Assembly: GCA_020073375.1 (NCBI GenBank)
Contig: JAIQFG010000004.1
Span: 40,348 to 104,347, forward strand
DNA from: Terriglobia bacterium
GTDB lineage: Bacteria; Acidobacteriota; Terriglobia; Acidiferrales; UBA7541
Length of the DNA stretch: 64,000 nt
Direction: 5' to 3'
The notes beneath the pieces are model-generated. The model was not told the DNA's origin and did not search any database. It saw nothing but the letters and a program-made list of their open reading frames with translations. Both the position numbers and the translations under genes were made by a program. This document shows positions 53,703 to 61,288 of the stretch, one piece after another. Numbering within the stretch: the first letter of the stretch is position 1; each line of letters begins with the position of its first letter.

Positions 53703-53779
53703 GCAACTCAATTCTTTGCGGGGGAAATCGGTTTTGGGGCGAAAAGATTACCGTTTTCCCGGCGAATCGCTGGTTTTTA

Positions 53780-53855
53780 GTAGCGCGGGCGTCCCGCCGG
53801 ATGTTTTGCGCGCATCGAAAAACCGTCAAACCGCCGGCGAGACATCGGCCCTACA
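53780..53855. repeat. Family D paired inverted repeat, degenerate
   Basis: GTAGCGCGGGCGTCCCGCCG pairs imperfectly with CCGGCGAGACATCGGCCCTA. It lies between the M48 terminator and the end of the convergent DUF507 gene. Confidence 0.75.
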
Positions 53856-53870
53856 AAACCACGGGCAATT

Positions 53871-54167
53871 TCAGCGGGGATTGGGCTGGTGCACCACGCC
53901 CATGCGGCGCAATTCCTCGGCGTAATACTTGCGGTAGAGGACTTCGTACTCTTCGCTGCCCTCGAGAATCTCTTTTTTCTGCGAAGTAATCTTCTTTTTG
54001 ACTTCGGCGTCCACGGCTTCTTCTTCCTTCAAGAGATCCTGGAGGATTTGCACGGTCTTTTGGCGGATGGTGTCGCGGTCCTCGACAAATTCCACATCCT
54101 GGCTGGCCACCAGCAGGTCGGTAATTACGTGGGAAAGGCGAATGGTTTTTTCGCGGGTCAATCGCAT
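53871..54167 (-). CDS. DUF507-family protein, copy 1
   Basis: A 98-residue acidic helical protein of the DUF507 family, whose function is unknown. The opening RLTREKTIRLSHVITDLL and the KKKITSQKKEILEGSEEYEVLYRKYYAEELRRMG tail are family hallmarks. It lies 67 bases downstream of a second DUF507 gene, with which it probably forms an operon. Confidence 0.85.
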   Translation of the reverse strand: MRLTREKTIRLSHVITDLLVASQDVEFVEDRDTIRQKTVQILQDLLKEEEAVDAEVKKKITSQKKEILEGSEEYEVLYRKYYAEELRRMGVVHQPNPR

Positions 54168-54234
54168 CGGCTGGTTTTGTCTCTTCCCTTTCGCCCTGGC
54201 TGGCAGAGGCCTGCGTTGGTTGGGGCGCCCGGCA

Positions 54235-54516
54235 TCATCGCAAGATCAGCTTTCTCTGGCGCGCCAGTTCGCCCTTCACTTTCTTGTACATTTCCTGGTA
54301 CTGCGCGCCGGTCCGGCGCATTTCCTCGGCGTGCTTGGTGAGGATTTCGCGGACTTCCTCGTTCAGGCGGTCCTCGATGCTGACTTCGTCCTGCATGACG
54401 GTGCGCACGCGGGCCGCCAGGGACTCGGCGGAAGGCGCCTCGATCATCTTGGAGGCAAGCAGGCGCTTGACCACCTCGTCCGCCATGTAGCCCACATAGT
54501 CCCGCGCGATCAGCAT
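54235..54516 (-). CDS. DUF507-family protein, copy 2
   Basis: A 93-residue paralogue of the next gene, with MLIARDYVGYMADEVVKRLL at the start and EILTKHAEEMRRTGAQYQEMYKKVK at the end. Tandem DUF507 pairs are common in several phyla, suggesting that the proteins work as a pair. No function is known. Confidence 0.85.
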   Translation of the reverse strand: MLIARDYVGYMADEVVKRLLASKMIEAPSAESLAARVRTVMQDEVSIEDRLNEEVREILTKHAEEMRRTGAQYQEMYKKVKGELARQRKLILR

Positions 54517-54580
54517 CGGTTCAATCCTCTGAATTGGTTGGCAAAGCAGTGTACTGTCCCGCGCAAAGTGGTGTCAAGGC

Positions 54581-54606
54581 AGGACAGACAAGAGTGTCTG
54601 CCCTAC
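54581..54606. repeat. Family E repeat, single arm
   Basis: GGACAGACAAGAGTGTCTGC matches the right arm of the pair at 34151-34221. It lies between the divergent DUF507 and aldo/keto reductase genes. Confidence 0.8.
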
Positions 54607-54631
54607 AGGGCTGTGGCATACTCATGCGATT

Positions 54632-55462
54632 ATGCACACTCGGATTATTCCTTCCAGCGGCGCGGCGCTGCCCGTAATCGGCGTTGGGACCTACAAGGGT
54701 TTTGATGTGGGGGCAGGAGCAGCACAGCGCGCGGCGTTGTCGGAAGTTCTTCGCACACTGTTCTCGTTTGGGGGCACGGTCATCGACAGCTCGCCGATGT
54801 ACGGCCGCGCGGAAGGCGTCGTGGGTGATTTGCTGGCCGCGGAGCGCTCGCAGGCAGCTCCGTTCATCGCCACCAAAGTCTGGACACAGGGCCGCGCCGC
54901 GGGAATCGAGCAGATGCGCCAGTCCTTGAAATTAATGCAAAGGAAGAGCATCGACCTCATGCAGGTCCACAACCTGCTCGATTGGCGCGTTCACCTTGCA
55001 ACGCTGCGCGAGTGGAAAGCGGAAGGCCGCATCAAATATCTGGGCGTCACGCACTACAACTCCAGCGCGTACGGCGACCTCGAACAAGTGATGCGCGGGG
55101 AAACGCTGGATTTCGTGCAGCTGAATTACTCGCTCGACGAACGCGAGGCTGAACGCGTGCTGTTGCCGCTGGCGATAGACCGTGGCATCGCGGTGCTGGT
55201 GAATCTGCCGTTTGGGCAGGGACGGTTGTTCGGCAAGCTGCGCGGAAAGCAGTTGCCGCCCTGGGTCGAGGAAATCGGCTGCATAAGCTGGGCCCAGGTA
55301 TTGCTGAAATTCGCGATCGCTCATCCAGCCGTCACGTGCGTGATCCCCGGAACAGGCCGGCCCGAGCACATGGCCGAAAACTGCCGTGCCGGGACAGGCC
55401 CCATGCTCGATGAATCGCTGCGCCAGAAATTGATTGCCTACTGGGACGCCGGCTGTCGGTAG
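54632..55462 (+). CDS. aldo/keto reductase
   Basis: A 276-residue TIM-barrel NADPH-dependent reductase. The catalytic tetrad is present: Asp and Tyr in IDSSPMYGRAE, Lys in IATKVW, and His in MQVHNLLDW. The C-terminal PGTGRPEHMAEN is the usual cofactor-binding turn. The substrate is unknown. The ATG at 54632 lacks a strong ribosome site. Confidence 0.9.
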   Translation: MHTRIIPSSGAALPVIGVGTYKGFDVGAGAAQRAALSEVLRTLFSFGGTVIDSSPMYGRAEGVVGDLLAAERSQAAPFIATKVWTQGRAAGIEQMRQSLKLMQRKSIDLMQVHNLLDWRVHLATLREWKAEGRIKYLGVTHYNSSAYGDLEQVMRGETLDFVQLNYSLDEREAERVLLPLAIDRGIAVLVNLPFGQGRLFGKLRGKQLPPWVEEIGCISWAQVLLKFAIAHPAVTCVIPGTGRPEHMAENCRAGTGPMLDESLRQKLIAYWDAGCR

Positions 55463-55502
55463 CGGCACCGGCGGCGGTGGTTGCGGGAAATTATATTTTC
55501 GC

Positions 55503-55580
55503 GTCATTCCGAGCGAGGCGGGGAATCTATCTGTAAATGTAAATCGAAGAGAGATTCCTCGCCTCGCTTGGAAGGATGAC
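55503..55580. repeat. Family B paired inverted repeat, degenerate
   Basis: GTCATTCCGAGCGAGGCGGG pairs with CCTCGCCTCGCTTGGAAGGA, whose end shows a small insertion before GATGAC. Confidence 0.78.
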
Positions 55581-55646
55581 ATGGAAAATTAACCAGCGAT
55601 GCTTTTCGACCCCGCAGCATTCAGTTCACGCGTGAACACTCTAAGC

Positions 55647-55670
55647 CGCGCAGGCTGAAGCCTGCGCTAC
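55647..55670. repeat. Family A repeat, single arm
   Basis: CGCGCAGGCTGAAGCCTGCG then CTAC is a right-arm variant directly before the stop codon of the amidohydrolase gene. Confidence 0.7.
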
Positions 55671-56780
55671 TCAGGCCGGAATCTTCAGCAGTTTACTCAT
55701 TGTGCCGCCGAGAATCGCAATGCGGTCCGCGTCGCTCAGGCCGCGCAGCGCCATCACCTGCTCGACGGGAGTGACCGACCACGGAAAAGGGTAATCGGTG
55801 CCCAATCCGATTTGCCCGGCGCCCACTTCGGCGACCAAGTGCCGCAAGCCCTCCTCGGTGAAAATAATGGAGTCGTAATACAGCTGTTTCATGTATTCCG
55901 AGGGATGCTTTTTGATCGTCTTCGTGCATTGCGCGGGAAAAACGCGGCAGCCATTGTCCATGCGGTCGGGATACGTGGCCAGGAAACCTCCGGCATGAGC
56001 GGCGCAAATTTCCAGCTTTGGAAATTTGTCGAGCGTTCCCTCGAAAATCATGTGTGAAAGGAACATGGTCGTTTCCAGCGGATTTCCGATCACGTTACCC
56101 AGCACGCCGCTTCCCTTCACGCGGTCGCGGATGCCGGTGGCGTTGGCGCTGTCCTGCGGGTGAACGAAGACCAGCGCCTGCAGCTCCTCGGCCTTGGCCC
56201 AGAAGGGATCGAACTCCGGATCCGAAAGTTCCTTGCCCTCGCAATACGGGCCGATGGCGACACCGCGCAAACCATGATTCTTGATGCCCTCTTCCATTTG
56301 CCTGGCGGCAAGCTCCGGAAATTGCAGAGCTACCGAGGCAAAGGCCACGAAGCGATCCGGCTGTGCCGCGCACAACGCGCCCAACTTTTCATTTTGCAGA
56401 TCGATCAGCCGGCTGGCCAGATCACGGTCGGCGGAATACCAGAATGAGTTGATGCTGACGGCCTGGACGTCAATGCCCATCTGGTCCATGGCCGCCACGC
56501 GCGCTGGGGTCAAGTTGACGTCGCTGTAGCCGCCGGGCGCGCGGCCCCGGCCGTCGAGCTTTGTGCCCTTCAGCAGATTCTCCGCTTCCGGAATGGATAC
56601 GTGCGCGTGCACATCGATGGTCTTGACGCGGCGCTTCCCTACCATCGTTTGCTTGCGCGGCGCGGCGCCGCCGGTTTGCGCGGGCACTCTTGCAGCCAGG
56701 GCATCGCAAAGGCTGCAGCCGACAAAAGCCACTCCTGCTGAGGCGCCGACGCTTCTCAGAAAGTCCCTGCGATTGGGCAT
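55671..56780 (-). CDS. amidohydrolase-family (ACMSD-like) protein with Tat signal
   Basis: A 369-residue exported TIM-barrel metal enzyme. RRDFLRSVGASAGVAFVG at the N-terminus is a twin-arginine signal. The metal motif HAHVSIP gives HxH; FVHPQD, CAAHAGGFL and GTDYPFPW give the remaining ligands. The pattern resembles aminocarboxymuconate-semialdehyde decarboxylase-type amidohydrolases, acting on carboxylated aromatics. The ATG at 56780 has a GAGG upstream; an ATG six codons earlier is possible. Confidence 0.88.
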   Translation of the reverse strand: MPNRRDFLRSVGASAGVAFVGCSLCDALAARVPAQTGGAAPRKQTMVGKRRVKTIDVHAHVSIPEAENLLKGTKLDGRGRAPGGYSDVNLTPARVAAMDQMGIDVQAVSINSFWYSADRDLASRLIDLQNEKLGALCAAQPDRFVAFASVALQFPELAARQMEEGIKNHGLRGVAIGPYCEGKELSDPEFDPFWAKAEELQALVFVHPQDSANATGIRDRVKGSGVLGNVIGNPLETTMFLSHMIFEGTLDKFPKLEICAAHAGGFLATYPDRMDNGCRVFPAQCTKTIKKHPSEYMKQLYYDSIIFTEEGLRHLVAEVGAGQIGLGTDYPFPWSVTPVEQVMALRGLSDADRIAILGGTMSKLLKIPA

Positions 56781-56869
56781 GATCAAACCTCGTTTCATAT
56801 TTTGGGAGCCGCTCGTATGCGGGAGTCTATCGGCACGAGCGGCGGGTGTCGATGAAAATTTCGGCGCCA

Positions 56870-56957
56870 GTAGGACAGGCTTCAAGCCTGCCGGGATTCG
56901 TTGCAGCAGGATCGATCTCGCGCGAACCAACCCCGGCAGGCTGAAGCCTGTCCTACT
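56870..56957. repeat. Family A paired inverted repeat
   Basis: GTAGGACAGGCTTCAAGCCT and the complementary GCAGGCTGAAGCCTGTCCTA. It lies upstream of both divergent genes (amidohydrolase and aldo/keto reductase). Confidence 0.88.
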
Positions 56958-57070
56958 AAAACCCGAGCACTTGCGCTGGAACATGGGCGAAAACGCGGCT
57001 ACACTAATCGGCGTTACACTGGCGATCTCAAGATTCGATTCGGCTTGAAAATAATTCGGGAGGCGCAATC

Positions 57071-58108
57071 ATGGCTTTGCCTACTCGTCCGCTGGGCTCC
57101 AGTGGACTGCAAATTACCACGGTAGGTTTTGGCGCGTGGGCCATCGGCGGTGGCGGCTGGGCGTTCAGCTGGGGGCCGCAGGATGACAATGTTTCCATCT
57201 CCACCATGCGCCACGCGCTGGATTTGGGAATCAACTGGATCGATACGGCCGCGGTCTATGGGCTTGGTCATTCCGAAGAGGTGGTCGGAAGGCTGCTACG
57301 CGAATTGCCCGCGCCCGAGCGCCCGCTGATCTTCACAAAATGCGGGCTGCAATGGGACGTCAACAATCCCATGCAAACTGCCGAGCGCATCCTGAATCCC
57401 GCGTCCATAAGGCGCGAATGCGAAGCTTCCCTGCGGCGCCTGGGCATCGAGCGCATCGACCTCTACCAGTTTCACTGGCCCAATAATTGCGGAACCCCCA
57501 TCGAAGATTCCTGGGGCGAAATGGCCAGGCTCGTTCAGGAGGGAAAGGTGCGCGCTGCCGGCGTGTCGAATTTCGATTCGGCGCTGCTGGAGCGCTGCGA
57601 AGCCGTTCGGCACGTCGATTCGCTACAGCCACCATTTTCACTGATCAATCGCAAGGCCGGCGAGAGCGAACTTCCGTGGTGCAAGAGCCATAACACTGGA
57701 GTGATCTGCTACAGCCCCATGCAGTCCGGGCTGCTGACGGACTCGTTCGAGGCTTCGCGCATGTCGCGCCTTGCCGGGGACGACTGGCGGCGCGACGCCA
57801 CCGAATTTCAAGAACCGAACCTTAGCCGCAATCTGGCGCTGCGCGATGCCTTGCGGCCGATTGCGAAACGCCATGCGTGTTCCGTGTCTTCGATTGCAAT
57901 TGCATGGACGCTTGCGTGGCCGGGCATGACCGGCGCCATCGTCGGCGCGCGCACACCGGCGCAGGTGGACGGATGGATCCAGGCGGCCAGCGTGCAACTG
58001 ACTCTGGAAGATCGCGAGGAAATCGCCGGCGCGATCTCCTGGACCCAAGCGGGCTCGGGCCCGGCGCAACCTGCCAGAGCCGCGTCCACGGGAACGAGTG
58101 GGTCCTAA
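57071..58108 (+). CDS. aldo/keto reductase (YghZ/general stress type)
   Basis: A 345-residue reductase related to the longer branch of the family (Tas/YhdN-like). The catalytic residues are in IDTAAVYGLGHSE, IFTKCGL and YQFHWPN. A C-terminal Ser/Thr/Ala-rich tail is unusual. GGGAGGCG lies upstream of the ATG at 57071. It precedes the cytosine deaminase gene by 48 bases on the same strand. Substrate unknown. Confidence 0.9.
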   Translation: MALPTRPLGSSGLQITTVGFGAWAIGGGGWAFSWGPQDDNVSISTMRHALDLGINWIDTAAVYGLGHSEEVVGRLLRELPAPERPLIFTKCGLQWDVNNPMQTAERILNPASIRRECEASLRRLGIERIDLYQFHWPNNCGTPIEDSWGEMARLVQEGKVRAAGVSNFDSALLERCEAVRHVDSLQPPFSLINRKAGESELPWCKSHNTGVICYSPMQSGLLTDSFEASRMSRLAGDDWRRDATEFQEPNLSRNLALRDALRPIAKRHACSVSSIAIAWTLAWPGMTGAIVGARTPAQVDGWIQAASVQLTLEDREEIAGAISWTQAGSGPAQPARAASTGTSGS

Positions 58109-58156
58109 CGTGCCCGCACGATCAAGCACGCGCATCCATCTGCGGCAGGAACACGA

Positions 58157-58612
58157 ATGAGCACCAAACAAGATTATGCGGCCATGCTGGATGTCGCGCT
58201 AACTGAAGCGCGAAAAGGCCTGGCCGAAGGCGGCATCCCCATCGGCGCCGCGATTTTCGATTCCAGCGGGCGCCTGGTTGGTTCGGGCCACAACCGCCGC
58301 GTGCAGAATGGCGATCCCTCCATGCACGGCGAGACCGACGCATTTCGCAACGCCGGCCGCCAGCGCAGCTATCGCGACCTTCTCATGGTGACGACGCTGG
58401 CTCCGTGCTGGTATTGCAGCGGCCTGGTACGGCAATTCGGATTTGGCAAGCTGGTAGTGGGCGAAAGCCGCAATTTTCAGGGCGGCCTCGACTGGCTCAG
58501 ATCGCTGGGCGTGAACGTCATCGACCTCGATTCCGCTGTATGCGTTTCCATTCTGGGGGATTACATCCGCGCGAACCCCGAAATCTGGCATGAGGATATC
58601 GGCCTGCCGTAG
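58157..58612 (+). CDS. yeast-type cytosine deaminase-like nucleoside/base deaminase
   Basis: A 151-residue zinc deaminase. H57-G-E59 is the catalytic HxE and PCWYC gives the zinc cysteines C84 and C87. The C-terminus (NPEIWHEDIGLP) is the ending seen in yeast Fcy1 rather than in TadA or CDA. It probably deaminates cytosine to uracil. A nucleobase permease gene lies 130 bases downstream, which supports a pyrimidine or purine salvage role. The start ATG is at 58157. Confidence 0.87.
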   Translation: MSTKQDYAAMLDVALTEARKGLAEGGIPIGAAIFDSSGRLVGSGHNRRVQNGDPSMHGETDAFRNAGRQRSYRDLLMVTTLAPCWYCSGLVRQFGFGKLVVGESRNFQGGLDWLRSLGVNVIDLDSAVCVSILGDYIRANPEIWHEDIGLP

Positions 58613-58741
58613 CCCTGCTGGTTCTTGAATATCGCGCCGAGATGTCCTTCATCCAATCTTGCGATCTTTCCCATCCATGCTTCTCCGTTGACGCCGCCGC
58701 CTCTCCCTGCCTATAGTGGCGTCTTTTCTTGAGGGGAATGA

Positions 58742-60037
58742 TTGCTCGAGCGAATTTTTCACCTGTCGGAAAATCAGACCACGGTTCGCCGGGAACTTCT
58801 GGGTGGGTTGACCACGTTCATGGCCATGGCCTACGTCGTCGCCGTGAACCCGCGCATTCTGGGCGAGGCAGGGATGCCCGTCGAGGGCGTGCTGTTCGCC
58901 ACGTGCATTTCCGCGGCCATCGCCACGCTGATCATGGGGCTGTGGGCGAATTATCCGATTGCCCTGGCGCCCGGGATGTCGCTGAACGCATACTTTACGT
59001 ACTCGATTGTGTTAGGCCGCGGAGTGCCGTGGCAAACCGCGCTGGGCGTGGTTTTTCTTTCCGGTTCGCTGTTTCTGCTGCTCACGCTGACCAACATCCG
59101 CGAGCACATCGTCAACGACATTCCCGATTGCCTGAAACAGGGCACCGCCGCGGGCATCGGATTCTTCATCGCGTTTATCGGCTTGCGCAACGCGAAGATC
59201 ATCGTGGCCAGCCAGGCGACGTTCGTCACACTCGGCAAATCGTCCGATCCGCAGGTCCTGCTGGCAGCGTTCGGCCTGATCCTGATCGCCATCCTGATGG
59301 CGCGCAAGATCGGCGGCGCGATCCTGATCGGCATCGTGGTGATTGCGCTGGCGGGCATTCCGCTTCACCTCACGAATTTGCCCGCGCATATTTTTTCGTT
59401 GCCGCATCCCGGCGGAACATTCCTGAAGCTGGATTTCCGCTCGGCCCTGAAACTCGGCCTGGGTGATTTGGTTTTCGTTTTCTTCTTTGTGGATTTATTC
59501 GACAACGTGGGAACCCTGGTCGGAGTCTGCGAACAGGGCGGCTTTATGCGCGACGGAAAATTCCCGCGCGCCAGCCGCGCCCTGCTGGCCGACGCGTTCG
59601 GCACCATGGCCGGCGCGCTTTGCGGCACGTCCACGGTCACCAGTTACATCGAGAGCGCCGCGGGCGTTGCGGCGGGAGCGCGAACCGGCCTCGGCAACCT
59701 CGCCATCGCTGGACTGTTTCTCAGCGCCATGTTTTGCGCGCCCCTGGTCGGCGCGATTCCGATCTATGCCACGGCCCCGGCGTTGATCCTGGTTGGCGCG
59801 CTTATGTGCGGCTCGGTCGCCAAAGTCCGCTGGGACGATTGGAGCGACGCTTTCCCCGCCTTCATCACAATGATCGCCACGCCTCTCACCTTCAGCATCG
59901 CCACCGGATTGAGCCTCGGACTGCTCTCCTTCACCTTCATCAAAATCGGCACGGGCCGCGCGCGCGAAATCAGCCCGCTGATTTGGGTGCTCTCGGCCCT
60001 GTTCTTGCTCCGCTATGCGTTCTTGGGCACGGAGTAA
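58742..60037 (+). CDS. NCS2-family (AzgA-type) nucleobase permease
   Basis: A 431-residue inner-membrane proton symporter with about 12-14 segments. RELLGGLTTFMAMAYVVAVNP at the N-terminus is the AzgA/PbuG signature, and the LAPGMSLNAYF region lies in the core. It imports adenine, guanine or hypoxanthine; a cytosine role cannot be excluded, given the deaminase upstream. The TTG start at 58742 has AGGGG upstream. A family A single arm follows its stop. Confidence 0.93.
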   Translation: MLERIFHLSENQTTVRRELLGGLTTFMAMAYVVAVNPRILGEAGMPVEGVLFATCISAAIATLIMGLWANYPIALAPGMSLNAYFTYSIVLGRGVPWQTALGVVFLSGSLFLLLTLTNIREHIVNDIPDCLKQGTAAGIGFFIAFIGLRNAKIIVASQATFVTLGKSSDPQVLLAAFGLILIAILMARKIGGAILIGIVVIALAGIPLHLTNLPAHIFSLPHPGGTFLKLDFRSALKLGLGDLVFVFFFVDLFDNVGTLVGVCEQGGFMRDGKFPRASRALLADAFGTMAGALCGTSTVTSYIESAAGVAAGARTGLGNLAIAGLFLSAMFCAPLVGAIPIYATAPALILVGALMCGSVAKVRWDDWSDAFPAFITMIATPLTFSIATGLSLGLLSFTFIKIGTGRAREISPLIWVLSALFLLRYAFLGTE

Positions 60038-60038
60038 A

Positions 60039-60062
60039 GTAGGACAGGCCTCAGCCTGTCTG
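60039..60062. repeat. Family A repeat, single left arm
   Basis: GTAGGACAGGCCTCAGCCTG without a second arm, two bases after the permease stop codon. Confidence 0.75.
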
Positions 60063-60088
60063 CTTTTGGTCCTCCCACACAGGAGGTT

Positions 60089-60154
60089 CGGCCGCCAGCT
60101 TTCTTTCAGCTGCGGCGCGTGAACCCTTCAGCCCTCGTTGCAGGCTGGCGGCCG
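60089..60154. repeat. Inverted repeat in the permease-CZB gap
   Basis: CGGCCGCCAGC and its exact complement GCTGGCGGCCG are 44 bases apart. It is not one of the named families. It may terminate transcription of the convergent genes, but has no T-run. Confidence 0.55.
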
Positions 60155-60197
60155 TAGTGCCTCCCGCCGCAATCCAAATCTAGATCTTCCCGCGAAC

Positions 60198-60569
60198 TTA
60201 CTTGGTGACCAGGACTTGCTTGCCGGCCTTGGCTTTGATGGCCATGATCGCGCTGACAACGCTGGACGAAGCGGACGAAAATTCGCTTTTGCCGCCCAGG
60301 GCAACCTCTTCCGTCACGTTCTGTCCAGAGTCGACATGTCGTATGACACCCGCAGCAGCCTTGTGAAACCGCTCATGTGCCGAACGCAGGGTTTGGAATT
60401 CCGGCATTTTTCCATATCTTGTGGTTTCTTCGACGATCCATTTCCCCAGGTCGCATTTATCTGAGCGTTCAACATCGGCAGCCTTCAGGCTGTGGTCCGG
60501 CTTGGCGAGATAACTTCGCAGTTTTTGCTTCCAACTGCTGTGTGCCGCAATGGCATGATCGAAATCCAT
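60198..60569 (-). CDS. stand-alone chemoreceptor zinc-binding (CZB) domain protein
   Basis: A 123-residue protein consisting of the CZB domain alone. H10, C39 (SDKCDLGKWI), H65 and H69 are the expected zinc ligands in a His-Cys-His-His arrangement. Usually this domain is attached to chemoreceptors or diguanylate cyclases, where it senses zinc or hypochlorite. No chemotaxis gene lies nearby. CTTTTGAAGGAGGA-type sequence (AGGAGG on the minus strand) lies upstream of the start. Confidence 0.82.
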   Translation of the reverse strand: MDFDHAIAAHSSWKQKLRSYLAKPDHSLKAADVERSDKCDLGKWIVEETTRYGKMPEFQTLRSAHERFHKAAAGVIRHVDSGQNVTEEVALGGKSEFSSASSSVVSAIMAIKAKAGKQVLVTK

Positions 60570-60781
60570 GAACTCCTCCTTTTGAAGTGGCGCACCCGGG
60601 CAGCAGTCCCTGCACTTGCCGGGTGTCTCATAGGATCGGCTGAAACAGAAAAGACATGAGCGGGCTGATGTTCCGAACAGTTTTTCGTATTATAATTAAG
60701 TGAATCGTAATTCGCCGTGAGCCGAAACGGGGAATATTCCTGGATAGATTCGATTTGCTTTAGGATTTTTTCTAGCTAACC

Positions 60782-60787
60782 TATAGA
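60782..60787 (+). promoter_or_regulatory. Possible -10 of the tRNA-Val promoter
   Basis: TATAGA lies 13 bases before the tRNA. TTTAGG stands 17 bases upstream as a poor -35. The upstream region is T-rich. Confidence 0.35.
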
Positions 60788-60800
60788 ATCAACATTCAAG

Positions 60801-60876
60801 GGGCGGTTAGCTCAGCGGTTAGAGCGTCCGGTTTACACCCGGAAGGTCGCAGGTTCAAATCCTGCACTGCCCACCA
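60801..60876 (+). tRNA. tRNA-Val (anticodon UAC)
   Basis: Full cloverleaf: the acceptor stem GGGCGGT pairs with ACTGCCC; the D arm GCTC-AGCGGTTA-GAGC, the anticodon stem TCCGG/CCGGA with loop TTTACAC, and the T arm GCAGG-TTCAAAT-CCTGC. The anticodon TAC reads Val codons. The CCA end is encoded. The mobile region begins directly downstream, so this is the probable integration site. Confidence 0.95.
60850..60876. other. Probable attachment site (tRNA 3' end)
   Basis: The T arm and acceptor end of tRNA-Val are the usual attB segment for tyrosine integrases. A recombinase gene follows within 450 bases and points toward the tRNA. The second copy would be to the right of the window. Confidence 0.5.
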
Positions 60877-60928
60877 CTTACGTTCATCAAAAATCTAATG
60901 TAGCGAAAATTGTAGCAACTAAACTCCC

Positions 60929-61282
60929 TCATTGAATGGCGTCGAACGCGACCAGCTTCGCCTTGAGGTTCTCTACAAGAGGCAAACAGGGCGGGCACCA
61001 TTGAGGGTCAAAACCATCTAAGACATCCACAATCTCACGCGCGGTGAGAACGAGGCATCGAACGTCGGGAAGATTCTCTTGAAAATTAATTGGTTCACCA
61101 ATCTGATCCCGGAATGGGAATAGTTTCCGCGCAAGATCGGCTATCCTGCAACTAGGATTATGGCCTCCGCCCTTGACCTCACAGAATGGGCACTGGCCCA
61201 CCAAGTACGGGCCGACAACTATCCGCAAGCAATGAGCGGCTTCGACCAACTTGCAGACATCATCCGGCGTCGGTTCAGACAT
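60929..61282 (-). CDS. small Cys-rich hypothetical protein of the mobile region
   Basis: A 117-residue soluble protein. C31-P-F-C34 and C45 in the first half and CPPC near residue 95 suggest two metal or disulfide sites. It lies 6 bases after the stop of the recombinase gene, so it shares its transcript. It is the gene closest to the tRNA. I recognise no family. Confidence 0.6.
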   Translation of the reverse strand: MSEPTPDDVCKLVEAAHCLRIVVGPYLVGQCPFCEVKGGGHNPSCRIADLARKLFPFRDQIGEPINFQENLPDVRCLVLTAREIVDVLDGFDPQWCPPCLPLVENLKAKLVAFDAIQ

Positions 61283-61288
61283 GCACGT

